Part shown: positions 18,131 to 26,340 of the stretch, piece after piece
Layout of the letters: each line of letters starts with the position of its first letter
Position numbering within the stretch: position 1 is the stretch's first letter
NCBI RefSeq assembly: GCF_029369745.1
Contig: NZ_CP120210.1
Location: 7,006,001-7,070,000 of the forward strand
DNA from: Amycolatopsis sp. QT-25
Lineage (GTDB): Bacteria > Actinomycetota > Actinomycetes > Mycobacteriales > Pseudonocardiaceae
DNA length: 64,000 nt
Direction: 5' to 3'
Translations under genes and position numbers: made by a program
The notes under the pieces: generated by a model
What the model was told of the DNA's origin: nothing
Database searches by the model: none
The model's input: only the letters and a program-made list of their open reading frames with translations

Positions 18131-18718
18131 TCAGTGCCCGGTCGGACCGAACTGCTGTGGCGGTTGCTGCGGCCAGGCCCCTTGTGGCGGGTACGGCTGC
18201 TGATACTGCTGATACTGCTGAACGGCCTGGTTCGCGTACGGCGGATTCCCTTGCCCCGGTGGAAATCCCGACTGAGGTTGTCCTTGCCATCGGGGCTGTC
18301 CTTGCCCCTGCTGACCCGGCCACTGCTGTCCTTGCCCCTGCTGACCCTGCCACTGCTGACCCTGCCAGTGCGGTTGCGCCTGCGGCTGTCCACTTCGCGG
18401 CGCCGTCACCCCGGCCCGCGACACGCGGCGCTGCCTGCGGATCAGCATCGTCGCGCCCAGCCCGGTCAGCGCGACACCGACTCCGCCCACCCACGGACCG
18501 TGGTTCCGGAAAGCCCGCTCACGGATTTCGGCACCCGCCTTCAGCTGGGCGTAGGTCTCCGAACGGACGGTGCGGCCACCCTTGGTGGTCTCGCAAACGT
18601 CGCCGTACGACATGAGCTTGCCGTCGCATTCGATCGCACTCGAGTCTTCGGCCGCCCACAACAGGCAGACACCCAGAAAGCCGAAACCGATGACCAGGAC
18701 GAGAACCCAGCGCTTCAT
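18131..18718 (-). CDS. Two-helix membrane protein with Gln/Gly-rich tail
   Basis: A 195-residue protein of unknown function. Transmembrane helices are at about 3-22 and 74-92. Between them is a small external domain with two cysteines (IECDGKLMSYGDVCETTKGG, 29-48) that could form a disulphide. The cytosolic tail from about 113 is low-complexity, rich in Gln, Gly, Pro and Trp, with repeats of GQQWQGQQGQG. Such tails in actinobacterial membrane proteins often mediate protein contacts, but no partner is evident. Start ATG at 18718. Confidence 0.75.
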   Translation of the reverse strand: MKRWVLVLVIGFGFLGVCLLWAAEDSSAIECDGKLMSYGDVCETTKGGRTVRSETYAQLKAGAEIRERAFRNHGPWVGGVGVALTGLGATMLIRRQRRVSRAGVTAPRSGQPQAQPHWQGQQWQGQQGQGQQWPGQQGQGQPRWQGQPQSGFPPGQGNPPYANQAVQQYQQYQQPYPPQGAWPQQPPQQFGPTGH

Positions 18719-18785
18719 GTGTTACACACCCTCCCCAGTGTGTCACACATGACAGCACGGCTGGGTTCGTTTGGCAAGACCGAAG

Positions 18786-20015
18786 TCAGCTTTCGCGGTA
18801 CCGGCGTTCCTCGGTGACACCGACCCCGGCGGCGGAGTCGAAGTGGTAGACCTCGCGTCCGCGCACGAACACCCGCATGGCGCGGTTCATCACGTCGAGC
18901 GGGTCACCCGACCAGAGGACCACGTCCGCGTCGAGGCCCGGTTTCAAGGCGCCGACCTGATCGTCGAGGCCCAGCATCGCGGCCGGGTTGACGGTCAGCG
19001 CCTTCAGCGCGGTCTCCGGGTCGAGGCCGTCCTTCACCGACAGCGCCGCTTGGTACACCAGGAAATTGATCGGCACGACCGGATGGTCCGTGGTGATCGC
19101 GATCCGCACGCCTGCCCTGGCCAGGATGCCGGGCGCGCGCAGGGTGCGGTTGCGCAGCTCCACCTTGGACTTCGTGGTGAACAGCGGGCCGAGGATCACC
19201 GGTACGTCCCGCTCGGCGAGCAGATCCGCGATCAGGTGGCCTTCGGTGCCGTGGTTGATCACCAGCTTGTAGCCGAACTCGTCCGCCAGCCGGATCGCGG
19301 TGACCATGTCGTCGGCGCGGTGGACGTGCTGATCCCAGTACAACTCGCCGTCGAGGACATCGGCCAGCGTCTCCTTGGTCAGGTCGACGTCGAACGGTTT
19401 GCCCTGACCGGCGGCGTGGTCGCGCTGGGCGGCGTAGTTGCGCGCGGCGGTGAACGCGTCGCGGATGGTCGACGCGACGCCGAGCCTGGTCGACGGCGTC
19501 TGCTTCTTGTCGCCGTAGACGCGCTTCGGGTTTTCGCCGAGCGCGCTCTTCACGCTGACCCTTTCGGCGAAGATCATGTCCAGCACGGTCCGGCCCCAGG
19601 TCTTGACGCCGATCGTCTGCCCGCCGATGGGGTTGCCCGAGCCGGGTTTGATGACGACGCTGGTGACACCGCCCGCGAGCGCGTCGTCGAAACCGGGCTC
19701 GTACGGGTCGATCCCGTCGATCGCCCGGAATCGCGCACCGTTGGGGTCGGTCATCTCGTTGGTGTCGTTGCCCGACCACCCTTCGCCGTCCTCATGGACA
19801 CCGAGGTGGGCGTGCGCGTCGATGAACCCGGGCAGCACCCAGCAGCCCGTGGCGTCGATCAGTTCGGCGCCGTCGGGGACATCGACGTCGGCGGGCGCGC
19901 CGACCGCGACGATCTTCCCGTTCCCGACGAGGACCGTGCCGCCGTCGATCGGATCACCGTCGACCGGGACGACGTACCCACCGACGATGGCCTTGACCTG
20001 TACTTTGTTCGACAT
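18786..20015 (-). CDS. Amidohydrolase family protein
   Basis: A 409-residue metal-dependent hydrolase of the imidazolonepropionase/D-hydantoinase superfamily. The composite beta-domain surrounds a TIM barrel. Metal ligands His68 and His70 are in GFIDAHAHLG, later histidines in LYWDQHVHRADDM and LVINHGTEGHL, and the catalytic Asp is in ITTDHPVVP. The C-terminus has LKPGLDADVVLWSGDPLD, the usual return to the beta-sandwich. Substrate unknown. It sits just upstream of the GNAT and aldose epimerase genes on the same strand, so co-transcription is possible. Confidence 0.88.
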   Translation of the reverse strand: MSNKVQVKAIVGGYVVPVDGDPIDGGTVLVGNGKIVAVGAPADVDVPDGAELIDATGCWVLPGFIDAHAHLGVHEDGEGWSGNDTNEMTDPNGARFRAIDGIDPYEPGFDDALAGGVTSVVIKPGSGNPIGGQTIGVKTWGRTVLDMIFAERVSVKSALGENPKRVYGDKKQTPSTRLGVASTIRDAFTAARNYAAQRDHAAGQGKPFDVDLTKETLADVLDGELYWDQHVHRADDMVTAIRLADEFGYKLVINHGTEGHLIADLLAERDVPVILGPLFTTKSKVELRNRTLRAPGILARAGVRIAITTDHPVVPINFLVYQAALSVKDGLDPETALKALTVNPAAMLGLDDQVGALKPGLDADVVLWSGDPLDVMNRAMRVFVRGREVYHFDSAAGVGVTEERRYRES

Positions 20016-20026
20016 ACTTTGACACG

Positions 20027-20518
20027 CTAACGAACTGGGCCGTCCGGACGCACGCGGGGCTTTTCGAAGTGGACCAGCTCGTAGTGTTTCTCGGGCGTCC
20101 GGTGCGTTTCGACGTAGCCGAGCTTCCGGTACATCCGCAGCGGACCGGCACTACGCTCGCCGGTGAACAGGCGGAACACGGTCACCGAAGGCGGCGCGGC
20201 CGCTTCGGCGGCGAGCAGCAACGAGCCGCCGAGCCCGTGCCCCTGCCTGTCCGGGGCCACGATGAGCCTGCCCACGAGACCGGCCCCGCCGTCCACGACG
20301 ATCCGGACACTCGCCACCAACCGCCCGGACTCCCTGACACCCCAAGCAAAACACGCGGGATCGCCCAGCGCCTCCTTGGTCTGCTCGAAAGTCTCCAGCA
20401 GCGGCGGGAGGTCGAGGTTCTCGTGCTCCCTGGCCTCCGGGACATACGCCGCGCGTTGCAGCGTGAGCACTTCACCCGCGTCGACGGGGCCCAACCGGAG
20501 CAAAGGCAGCGCTGCCAT
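20027..20518 (-). CDS. GNAT-family N-acetyltransferase
   Basis: A 163-residue acyltransferase. The acetyl-CoA site is VGRLIVAPDRQGHGLGGSLLLAAE (about 97-120), with the R/Q-x-x-G-x-G/A loop as RQGHGLG. The C-terminal strand ends LRMYRKLGYVETHR, as in GNAT enzymes. ATG 20518 lies two bases past the epimerase stop. A GTG at 20524 would overlap that stop by GTGA and is an equally possible coupled start. Substrate unknown. Confidence 0.85.
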   Translation of the reverse strand: MAALPLLRLGPVDAGEVLTLQRAAYVPEAREHENLDLPPLLETFEQTKEALGDPACFAWGVRESGRLVASVRIVVDGGAGLVGRLIVAPDRQGHGLGGSLLLAAEAAAPPSVTVFRLFTGERSAGPLRMYRKLGYVETHRTPEKHYELVHFEKPRVRPDGPVR

Positions 20519-20520
20519 CG

Positions 20521-21426
20521 TCACCGCACCCGGATGCCCCAGCAGCCGGTCCACGAGGACGCGGGCTCCAGGTCGATCAGGTCGGTGCCGGTGTTGAGCG
20601 CGTCGGCGGGGCAGGTCATCGGCTCGATCGCCACCGCGCGGCCGCGACCGACCAGATTCTCCGGCGTGAACACCTGTGCCCAGCGGAAGTCCGGCCCGGC
20701 CCAGACCAGCAGTTCCCGCTCCCCGTGCGAGAGGACGTGGTGGTGGTTGCCGTCGCCGGCGACGCTCAGCCCGCCGAACGCCGTGTCCAGGTCCACGCCT
20801 TCGAGCACCTTGCCGGACCGGAAGTCGTACTCGGTCCCCTCGACGTCCTGTTCATCGGCGTACGGCAGCTGCTCGTCGCCGAGGTACGGCCGGACCCGGC
20901 TCGCGGGCAGCGTCAGGGTCAGCTCGTCGGTGGGCACGTCGCCGATGCGGAAGTAGGGGTGCGTGCCGAGTCCGACGCCGATCGGGCTCTCGCCCTCGTT
21001 GCGGATCTCGTGCGTCACGACCAGTTCGCGCGGTGAGAGCTCGTAGGTGATCGTCGCGCGCAGCGGCACCGGCCAGCCTGCCTGCGCCGGCACGTCGATG
21101 GCCAGGGTGATCGACGACTCCGCGTGTTCGAGGAGCTCCCACTCCTCGTGCCGGGTCAGGCCGTGGATCGCGTTGCCGCGGGCCTCCTCGGTGATCGCGA
21201 GCTGCTGCTTCTCCCCCTGGTACACCCACCGGCCGCCCTTGGTGCGGTTCGGCCAGGGCAGCATCACTTGCCCGGCACCCTTCGGCGGCTTCTCGTCCTC
21301 GGCGAACGCCTCGACGTACGGCACGCCGCCGACCTCGAACGCGCGCAACCCGGCACCGATCTCGGTGACGACGGCGCGTGCGTTGCCGCGGGTGATCTCG
21401 AACTGCTCTCCGGTGGGATTGGCCAT
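20521..21426 (-). CDS. Aldose 1-epimerase family protein
   Basis: A 301-residue galactose-mutarotase-fold protein that likely interconverts alpha and beta anomers of a hexose or hexose phosphate. Substrate-binding NRTKGGRW is at 60-67. The catalytic histidines are His88 (NAIHGL) and His156 (GTHPYF), and the catalytic base is Glu268 in AIEPMTCP. All are intact. It is followed by the GNAT gene with a two-base gap or GTGA overlap, so the two form an operon. Confidence 0.9.
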   Translation of the reverse strand: MANPTGEQFEITRGNARAVVTEIGAGLRAFEVGGVPYVEAFAEDEKPPKGAGQVMLPWPNRTKGGRWVYQGEKQQLAITEEARGNAIHGLTRHEEWELLEHAESSITLAIDVPAQAGWPVPLRATITYELSPRELVVTHEIRNEGESPIGVGLGTHPYFRIGDVPTDELTLTLPASRVRPYLGDEQLPYADEQDVEGTEYDFRSGKVLEGVDLDTAFGGLSVAGDGNHHHVLSHGERELLVWAGPDFRWAQVFTPENLVGRGRAVAIEPMTCPADALNTGTDLIDLEPASSWTGCWGIRVR

Positions 21427-21936
21427 GCGGACGAGGTTACCGGCGAGCGCCGGGAAAGCAGGGCGGCCTTGCCGCGCCCGGGCGAAGGAAACCGCCGCGA
21501 TGACCGTTCCCGGCTGCCCGGCACCGTCGGCCGCGTCCTGGGCCGGAGCACGCAGTGTGTCCGGCCACAGCTTTGATCGGCCTCACCACCGGGATCCGGC
21601 GTGCTCCTGAACGTCCACAAAGGACTCCAGGCGCTCGATTGGACGTTTGCGCAGCTTCACGCCGGAGTCGTCAGTGGCGATTCGGGCCCTTGAGAGGTAG
21701 GCGAACTAGGCGTACCGAAGTCGGGGGCAGACGCGAAATCGCCGAAAGAGCCCGGCGTGGCTTGAGTAGTCCACAAAGGACGTCACGATCCTGTGCCCAC
21801 TTTCCGCCGCCGTAGTTCTCTCTCGCCGCGGTCACCCCAGGCGCACCGACGAAACCCGATCTCCACCCTGGACCAAGCCCCGGACTTCGCAAGAACTCAC
21901 TAGACCGGTCGTCATAGTTCGGCTACAGTCGGCCGC
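21427..21936. other. 510-bp intergenic region with half-repeats
   Basis: No convincing gene was found between the divergent epimerase and TetR genes. It holds two copies of GTCCACAAAGGAC (21613-21625 and 21769-21781). It also holds AGTGGCGATTCGGGCC (21673-21688), which is the left arm of the terminator at 47858. TAGACCGGTC lies near the TetR promoter. The middle may contain remnants of coding sequence, but none can be identified. Confidence 0.6.
21901..21912. promoter_or_regulatory. Candidate TetR operator
   Basis: TAGACCGGTCGT is a near-perfect palindrome around GACCGGTC, 25 bp before the ATG of the TetR gene at 21937. TAGACCRGTCTA-like sites are typical of LmrA/YxaF-type TetR repressors, which fits the C-terminal domain of this regulator. 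Likely autoregulatory. Confidence 0.5.
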
Positions 21937-22500
21937 ATGGTCCGCCGCACCGACACCAGGCAGCGCATGCTCGACTCCGCCGCCGAGCTCTTCCACCGGC
22001 AGGGCTACCACGCCACCGGGCTCAACCAGCTCGTCACCGCCGTCGGCGCGCCCAAGGGGTCGCTCTACTTCCACTTCCCCGGTGGCAAGGAGCAACTGGC
22101 CGCGGAGGCCATCCGCCAGTCCGCGGATCGCCTCCGCGCCCGGCTGCGCACGATCGCCGCGCACGCGCCTGACATCGTCACCGCGATCGAAAACATCATC
22201 GACGCGCTGGCGACTTCGCTGGAGGAGTCGGATTTCCAGCGCGGTTGCCCGCTCGCGACGGTCGCGCTCGACGCGTCGGGGGACAGCGAGGTGATCCGTC
22301 AGGCCTGCGCCGACGGCTACACCTCCTGGCACACCGTCATCGCCGACGCGCTGGACACCGACAAGGCGGATCAGCTGGCGACCGTCGTCCTCGCCGCCAT
22401 CGAGGGCGGTTTGCTGCTGGCCAAGACCTTGCACGACACCGCGCCGCTGCGCGCGATCGCCCCGCAGCTGGCCACCATGCTCGAACGGGAGTCGTCCTGA
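21937..22500 (+). CDS. TetR regulator, LmrA/YxaF type
   Basis: A 187-residue repressor. HTH: RQRMLDSAAELFHRQGYHATGLNQLVTAVGAPKGSLYFHFPGGKEQL at about 8-55. The GAPKGSLYFHFPGGKEQL recognition helix and the FQRGCPLATVALD block (about 97-110) are typical of LmrA/YxaF-type regulators. The stop TGA shares one base with the next start ATG, so it is coupled to the metallo-beta-lactamase genes. It probably controls them through the site at 21901. Confidence 0.88.
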   Translation: MVRRTDTRQRMLDSAAELFHRQGYHATGLNQLVTAVGAPKGSLYFHFPGGKEQLAAEAIRQSADRLRARLRTIAAHAPDIVTAIENIIDALATSLEESDFQRGCPLATVALDASGDSEVIRQACADGYTSWHTVIADALDTDKADQLATVVLAAIEGGLLLAKTLHDTAPLRAIAPQLATMLERESS

Positions 22501-23330
22501 TGCGCGTCCACCACCTCAATTGCGGGACTCTGCGGCCGATCGGCGGCAAACTCGTCGACGGCGGGCCGGGGCTGTTCCGCCGCGCGGAACTGATCTGCCA
22601 CTGCCTTCTGCTGGAGACCGGCACCGGGCTCGTGCTCGTCGAAACCGGCGTCGGCACACCGGCCGTCAGCAGGCCCGCTCACTGGCTCGGTGCCGGTTTC
22701 GTCCGGCTCGTCCATCCCGACCGCGACGACGACCTGAGCGCCACCACCCAGATCCGCGAGCTCGGCTTCGACCCGGCCGACGTGCGCGACATCGTGCTCA
22801 CCCACCTCGACCTCGACCACGCGGGCGGGCTCGTGGACTTCCCGCAGGCGCGGGTCCACGTCCACGCGCGCGAACTCCAGGCACTGGAGAAGCCGATCGA
22901 CCGCAAGGAGGCGAGCCGCTACCGGAAGGTCCAGTTCAGTCACGGCCCGGACTGGAAGTCCTACCGGGCCGACGGCGAGCCGTGGTTCGGCTTCGACGCC
23001 GTCCGCGAGCTGGACGGGATCCCGGACGTCCTGATCATCCCCCTCGCCGGGCACACCCGCGGGCACGCCGGGGTCGCGGTCGACACCGGTGACGGCTGGC
23101 TCCTCAACGCCGGTGACGCCGTCTTCCACGGCGGCGAGCTGGACCGGAACCCGCACATCCCCTTCGCACTGGGCTTCTTCGAGTCGTACATGCAGACGGA
23201 GAAGACCGCACGACTGGACAACCAGCGCCGGCTGCGCGAACTTGTCAGTAACAACGGTGACGAGGTGACGGTCTTCGCCGCGCACGACGCCACCGCATTC
23301 GCACGGCTCAGCCAGAGGAGCAGGTCATGA
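22500..23330 (+). CDS. MBL-fold metallo-hydrolase, copy 1
   Basis: A 276-residue metallo-beta-lactamase-fold hydrolase. The metal motif is THLDLDHAGG: the usual HxHxDH reads HLDLDH (102-107), so the second histidine is Asp. Later ligands AGHTRGHAG and LLNAGDAVFHGG are present. This substitution is shared with the next gene, so it is a lineage feature rather than damage. Overall it resembles lactonase/quinolone-response MBL proteins, but the substrate is unknown. It overlaps the TetR stop and the next gene (ATGA). Confidence 0.85.
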   Translation: MRVHHLNCGTLRPIGGKLVDGGPGLFRRAELICHCLLLETGTGLVLVETGVGTPAVSRPAHWLGAGFVRLVHPDRDDDLSATTQIRELGFDPADVRDIVLTHLDLDHAGGLVDFPQARVHVHARELQALEKPIDRKEASRYRKVQFSHGPDWKSYRADGEPWFGFDAVRELDGIPDVLIIPLAGHTRGHAGVAVDTGDGWLLNAGDAVFHGGELDRNPHIPFALGFFESYMQTEKTARLDNQRRLRELVSNNGDEVTVFAAHDATAFARLSQRSRS

Positions 23331-24160
23331 AGGTGCACCACCTGAACTGCGGCACGATGCGCGCACCGGGAGGCAGGCTGCTCGACGGCCAGCCCGGTCT
23401 GCTGCGCCGCTCGGAGCTGGTGGCACACTGCCTGCTCATCGAGACCGGCGACGGCCTGGTGCTGGTGGACACCGGCTTCGGCCGCGAGGGCGTCGCGAAT
23501 CCCGGTGCTTGGCTCGGTACGCCGTTCACGAAGATGGTCGGCGCGAAGCCCGTCGAGACGGAGACGGCGGCCCACCACGTCGAGGCGCTCGGCCACCAGC
23601 TCGAAGACGTGCGGCACATCGTCTGCACTCACCTCGACGTCGACCACGCGGGCGGGCTCGCGGACTTCCCGAACGCCGTCGTGCACGTCCGCACCGCGGA
23701 GCACGACGCGGCGACGTCCCCGTCCAACCAGAGCGAGAGGTTCCGGTTCCGCGCCAACCAGTTCGCCCACCGTCCCTTGTGGAGCCATTACGACGAGGCC
23801 GGGGACGAGTGGTTCGGCTTCCGGGCCGTCCGAGCACTCAAGGGGCTGCCGCCGGAGATCCTGCTGGTGCCACTCGCGGGACACACCAAGGGCCACACCG
23901 GGGTCGCGGTCGACACCGGCGACGGCTGGTTGCTGCACGCGGGCGACGCGTACTTCTTCCACGGTCAGCTGGATCCGGTGAAGCCGCACTGCCCGCCGGG
24001 GATGACCGCGTTCCAGAACCTGGTGCAGACCCTGCGCAAACCGCGACTGGAGAACGTCGAGCGGCTGCGGGAGCTGAGCCGGGACCACGCCGACGAGGTC
24101 ACCGTGTTCTCGGCCCACAGTCCGGTGGAGTACCAGGCACTCAACCGCGGTCGTGGGTGA
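23327..24160 (+). CDS. MBL-fold metallo-hydrolase, copy 2
   Basis: A 277-residue paralogue of the preceding gene. The two proteins share the start KVHHLNCGT/RVHHLNCGT, LVLV[ED]TG, THLD[LV]DHAGG at the same residue numbers (101-110), WFGF and PLAGHT[RK]GH[AT]GVAVDTGDGWL. The second His is again Asp (HLDVDH). They are a tandem duplication that has diverged in the middle. Their coupling to a drug-type TetR suggests inducible breakdown or modification of a small ester or lactone. This is inference. Confidence 0.85.
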   Translation: MKVHHLNCGTMRAPGGRLLDGQPGLLRRSELVAHCLLIETGDGLVLVDTGFGREGVANPGAWLGTPFTKMVGAKPVETETAAHHVEALGHQLEDVRHIVCTHLDVDHAGGLADFPNAVVHVRTAEHDAATSPSNQSERFRFRANQFAHRPLWSHYDEAGDEWFGFRAVRALKGLPPEILLVPLAGHTKGHTGVAVDTGDGWLLHAGDAYFFHGQLDPVKPHCPPGMTAFQNLVQTLRKPRLENVERLRELSRDHADEVTVFSAHSPVEYQALNRGRG

Positions 24161-24242
24161 TTCGGGTCGTCGGCTCCCTTCACCGCATCAGACACGGTGA
24201 AGGGAGCCGTCACCTCGGCCACGACCCGAAGCACCCACGACC
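24149..24242. terminator. Compound long hairpin between convergent genes
   Basis: Three consecutive stems are stacked: GGTCGTGGGTG (24149-24159) with 24232-24242, TTCGGGTCGT (24161-24170) with 24221-24230, and CGGCTCCCTTCACCG (24171-24185) with 24195-24209. The loop is 9 nt and there is an 11-nt bulge on the right side. It overlaps the stop of MBL copy 2 and ends 9 bp from the APC permease stop, so it serves as a bidirectional terminator. Confidence 0.8.
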
Positions 24243-24250
24243 CGGCGAGG

Positions 24251-25636
24251 TCAGCCGACCGGCGGTTCGAGGGGCTGCCGGTCCTCTTCCTGGTGCGTGG
24301 CCCGCATGACGAGCCAGTTGATCCCCCACAGCACGATGCCGACGCCGAGCAGGATCGCGGCGACCTTGTAGTCGCGTGCGGGCCGTCCGGACAGGGGCGT
24401 CACCAGGTAGAGACAGAAGATCGCGGCCAGCACCGGGATGATCGTCGGCGCCCGGAAATGCTTGTGCGTCACCTTCTCCTTGCGCAGTACCAGGACAGCG
24501 ACATTGACGATGGCGAACACCGCCAGCAGGAGCAAGGCCGTCGTACCGCCGAGCACACTGATGTCCACGAAGGACACGAGACCGATGGCGATGACACTGG
24601 TGAACACGATCGCCACCCACGGGCTGCGGCGGAACGGGTGGACGGTGCCCAGCTGCTTCGGGATGATCCGCTGGTTCGCCATGCCGTAGAGCAGACGGCT
24701 GGCCATCAGCATGTTGATCAACGCCGAGTTGATGACCGCGAAGAGACCGATCGCGGAGAAGATCTCGCGCGGGAATCCGGGCGCCCCGACGTCGAGCACC
24801 TTCAGCAGCGCGCTGCTCTTGGCGGCCTCCAGTTCGTCGGCGGGCACCAGCAGCGAGGAGGTCACGGAGACCAGGATGTAGATGGTCGCGGCGATGACCA
24901 TGCCCCACAGCATCGCCTTCGGGAAGATCCGGATCGGGTCCTTGCACTCCTCGGCCATGTTCACCGAGTCCTCGAAGCCGACCATCGCGAAGAACGCCAG
25001 CGACGTCGCCGAGGTGATCGCCACCAGCATCGTCTGGTTCTCGGTGTCGAACTCGACCAGCCGTGCGGCGTCCCCGTTGCCGTTGAGCACCGCCCACACC
25101 CCGACCCCGATGATGATCAGCAGACCGCCGATCTCGATGCAGGTCAGCACCACGTTGGTCTTCACCGATTCGGAGACCCCGCGGAAGTTGATCAGCGCGA
25201 GGCCGATCACGAACAGGATCGCCACCAGTGGCATCGGCGCGGTGATGAACTCCTTGAGGTAGGTGTCACCGAAGGCCTTCGCCGCCGACGAAGCCGACGT
25301 GATCCCCGAGCACATCACCGCGAACGCCACCATGAAGGTGAGGAACCGGATCTTGAACGCCTTGTGCGTGTAGAGCGCGGCCCCCGCCGCCTGCGGGTAC
25401 TTCCCGACCAGTTCCAGGTAGCTGAACGCGGTCATGATCGCGACCACGAACGCGATCAGGAACGGCAGCCACAGCGCGCCGCCCACCCGGCCGGCCACCT
25501 GTCCGGTGAGCGCGTAGACGCCCGTGCCGATGATGTCCCCCACCACGAAGAACAGCAGGAGCTTGGAACCCATGACCCGTTTGAGGCTCGGCTGACCGGC
25601 CGGGCCGGTCTGTTCTGTTGTCATCGTGTCCGCCAT
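24251..25636 (-). CDS. APC-family amino acid permease
   Basis: A 461-residue secondary transporter with about 12 hydrophobic helices. The first helix carries the substrate/Na-site glycine motif VGDIIGTGVYALTG (about 33-46). TM6 region: SLAFFAMVGFEDSVNMAEECKDP, the conserved APC segment with the E-E pair. The C-terminus is charged. Likely amino acid or amine uptake; specificity is unknown. Single gene transcription unit. Confidence 0.9.
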   Translation of the reverse strand: MADTMTTEQTGPAGQPSLKRVMGSKLLLFFVVGDIIGTGVYALTGQVAGRVGGALWLPFLIAFVVAIMTAFSYLELVGKYPQAAGAALYTHKAFKIRFLTFMVAFAVMCSGITSASSAAKAFGDTYLKEFITAPMPLVAILFVIGLALINFRGVSESVKTNVVLTCIEIGGLLIIIGVGVWAVLNGNGDAARLVEFDTENQTMLVAITSATSLAFFAMVGFEDSVNMAEECKDPIRIFPKAMLWGMVIAATIYILVSVTSSLLVPADELEAAKSSALLKVLDVGAPGFPREIFSAIGLFAVINSALINMLMASRLLYGMANQRIIPKQLGTVHPFRRSPWVAIVFTSVIAIGLVSFVDISVLGGTTALLLLAVFAIVNVAVLVLRKEKVTHKHFRAPTIIPVLAAIFCLYLVTPLSGRPARDYKVAAILLGVGIVLWGINWLVMRATHQEEDRQPLEPPVG

Positions 25637-25731
25637 GCGGCAAGAGTGTGCCGTATCACGTCAGTGGCCGACAGTCCGCTTTGGTCAGTTCTTCGTCACG
25701 GGTTGACGAAGAACGCCTATGGGTAGCTCGT

Positions 25732-26316
25732 TCAGTTGGCGTCGACCGCGGTCTTCACGAGCGGGGTCATCATTTCCCGCGTCATCTTCGCCGGGCCGGT
25801 GTAGTTGATCAGCACGGGCACGTCGCCCACGAGTTCGGCGGCCGCCAGCGTCGCGGTCTTGTTCTCGTCGACGTAGTAGAGAGCGCCCTCGCCGATACCG
25901 GTGACGTCCGTCGAACCCGCCTTCGCCTTCTTCATCGCGGCGACCATCTCGGCGGGCTTGAGCTTGTTGCCCTCGAACCGGGTCACCGCGAGCGCGCCGA
26001 TCTGCTTTCCGGCGGACGAGTAGACGCAGCTCTTGGCCTTGCCACCGTTGGCGGCGTTGTCCTGCGCCGGGCCCGGCGCCGACGTCACGCCCTGAAGGGA
26101 GACCGCCTTGCCGACCGCCTCGGCGGGCAGCAGCGCGCACGGCTCCTTCGCATCGGCGCCACCGGTGGGAACGGCCGAAGAGCTCGGCGCGGCGGAGGAA
26201 GCGGGAGCCTGGCTCGACGGCTTGGCCGCGTTGTCCGGCTTCTCGTCCCCGGACGAACAGGCGGAGACGGTCGCGATGACAGCGACGAACAGGACGATCG
26301 CCCGTGAAATACGCAT
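25732..26316 (-). CDS. DUF3558-like lipoprotein
   Basis: A 194-residue predicted lipoprotein. The signal peptide ends in the lipobox VSAC (Cys20), followed by a Ser/Ala/Pro-rich linker to about 52. The domain that follows (EPCALLPAEAVGKAV, KSCVYSSAGKQIGALAV, DVTGIGEGALYYVDENK) has the two-cysteine, alpha/beta pattern of DUF3558/LpqE-type mycobacterial and Amycolatopsis lipoproteins. Role unknown. It is separated from the MFS gene by 24 bp and could be co-transcribed with it. Confidence 0.82.
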   Translation of the reverse strand: MRISRAIVLFVAVIATVSACSSGDEKPDNAAKPSSQAPASSAAPSSSAVPTGGADAKEPCALLPAEAVGKAVSLQGVTSAPGPAQDNAANGGKAKSCVYSSAGKQIGALAVTRFEGNKLKPAEMVAAMKKAKAGSTDVTGIGEGALYYVDENKTATLAAAELVGDVPVLINYTGPAKMTREMMTPLVKTAVDAN

Positions 26317-26340
26317 GGGCCCGACGATAGACCGGACAAC

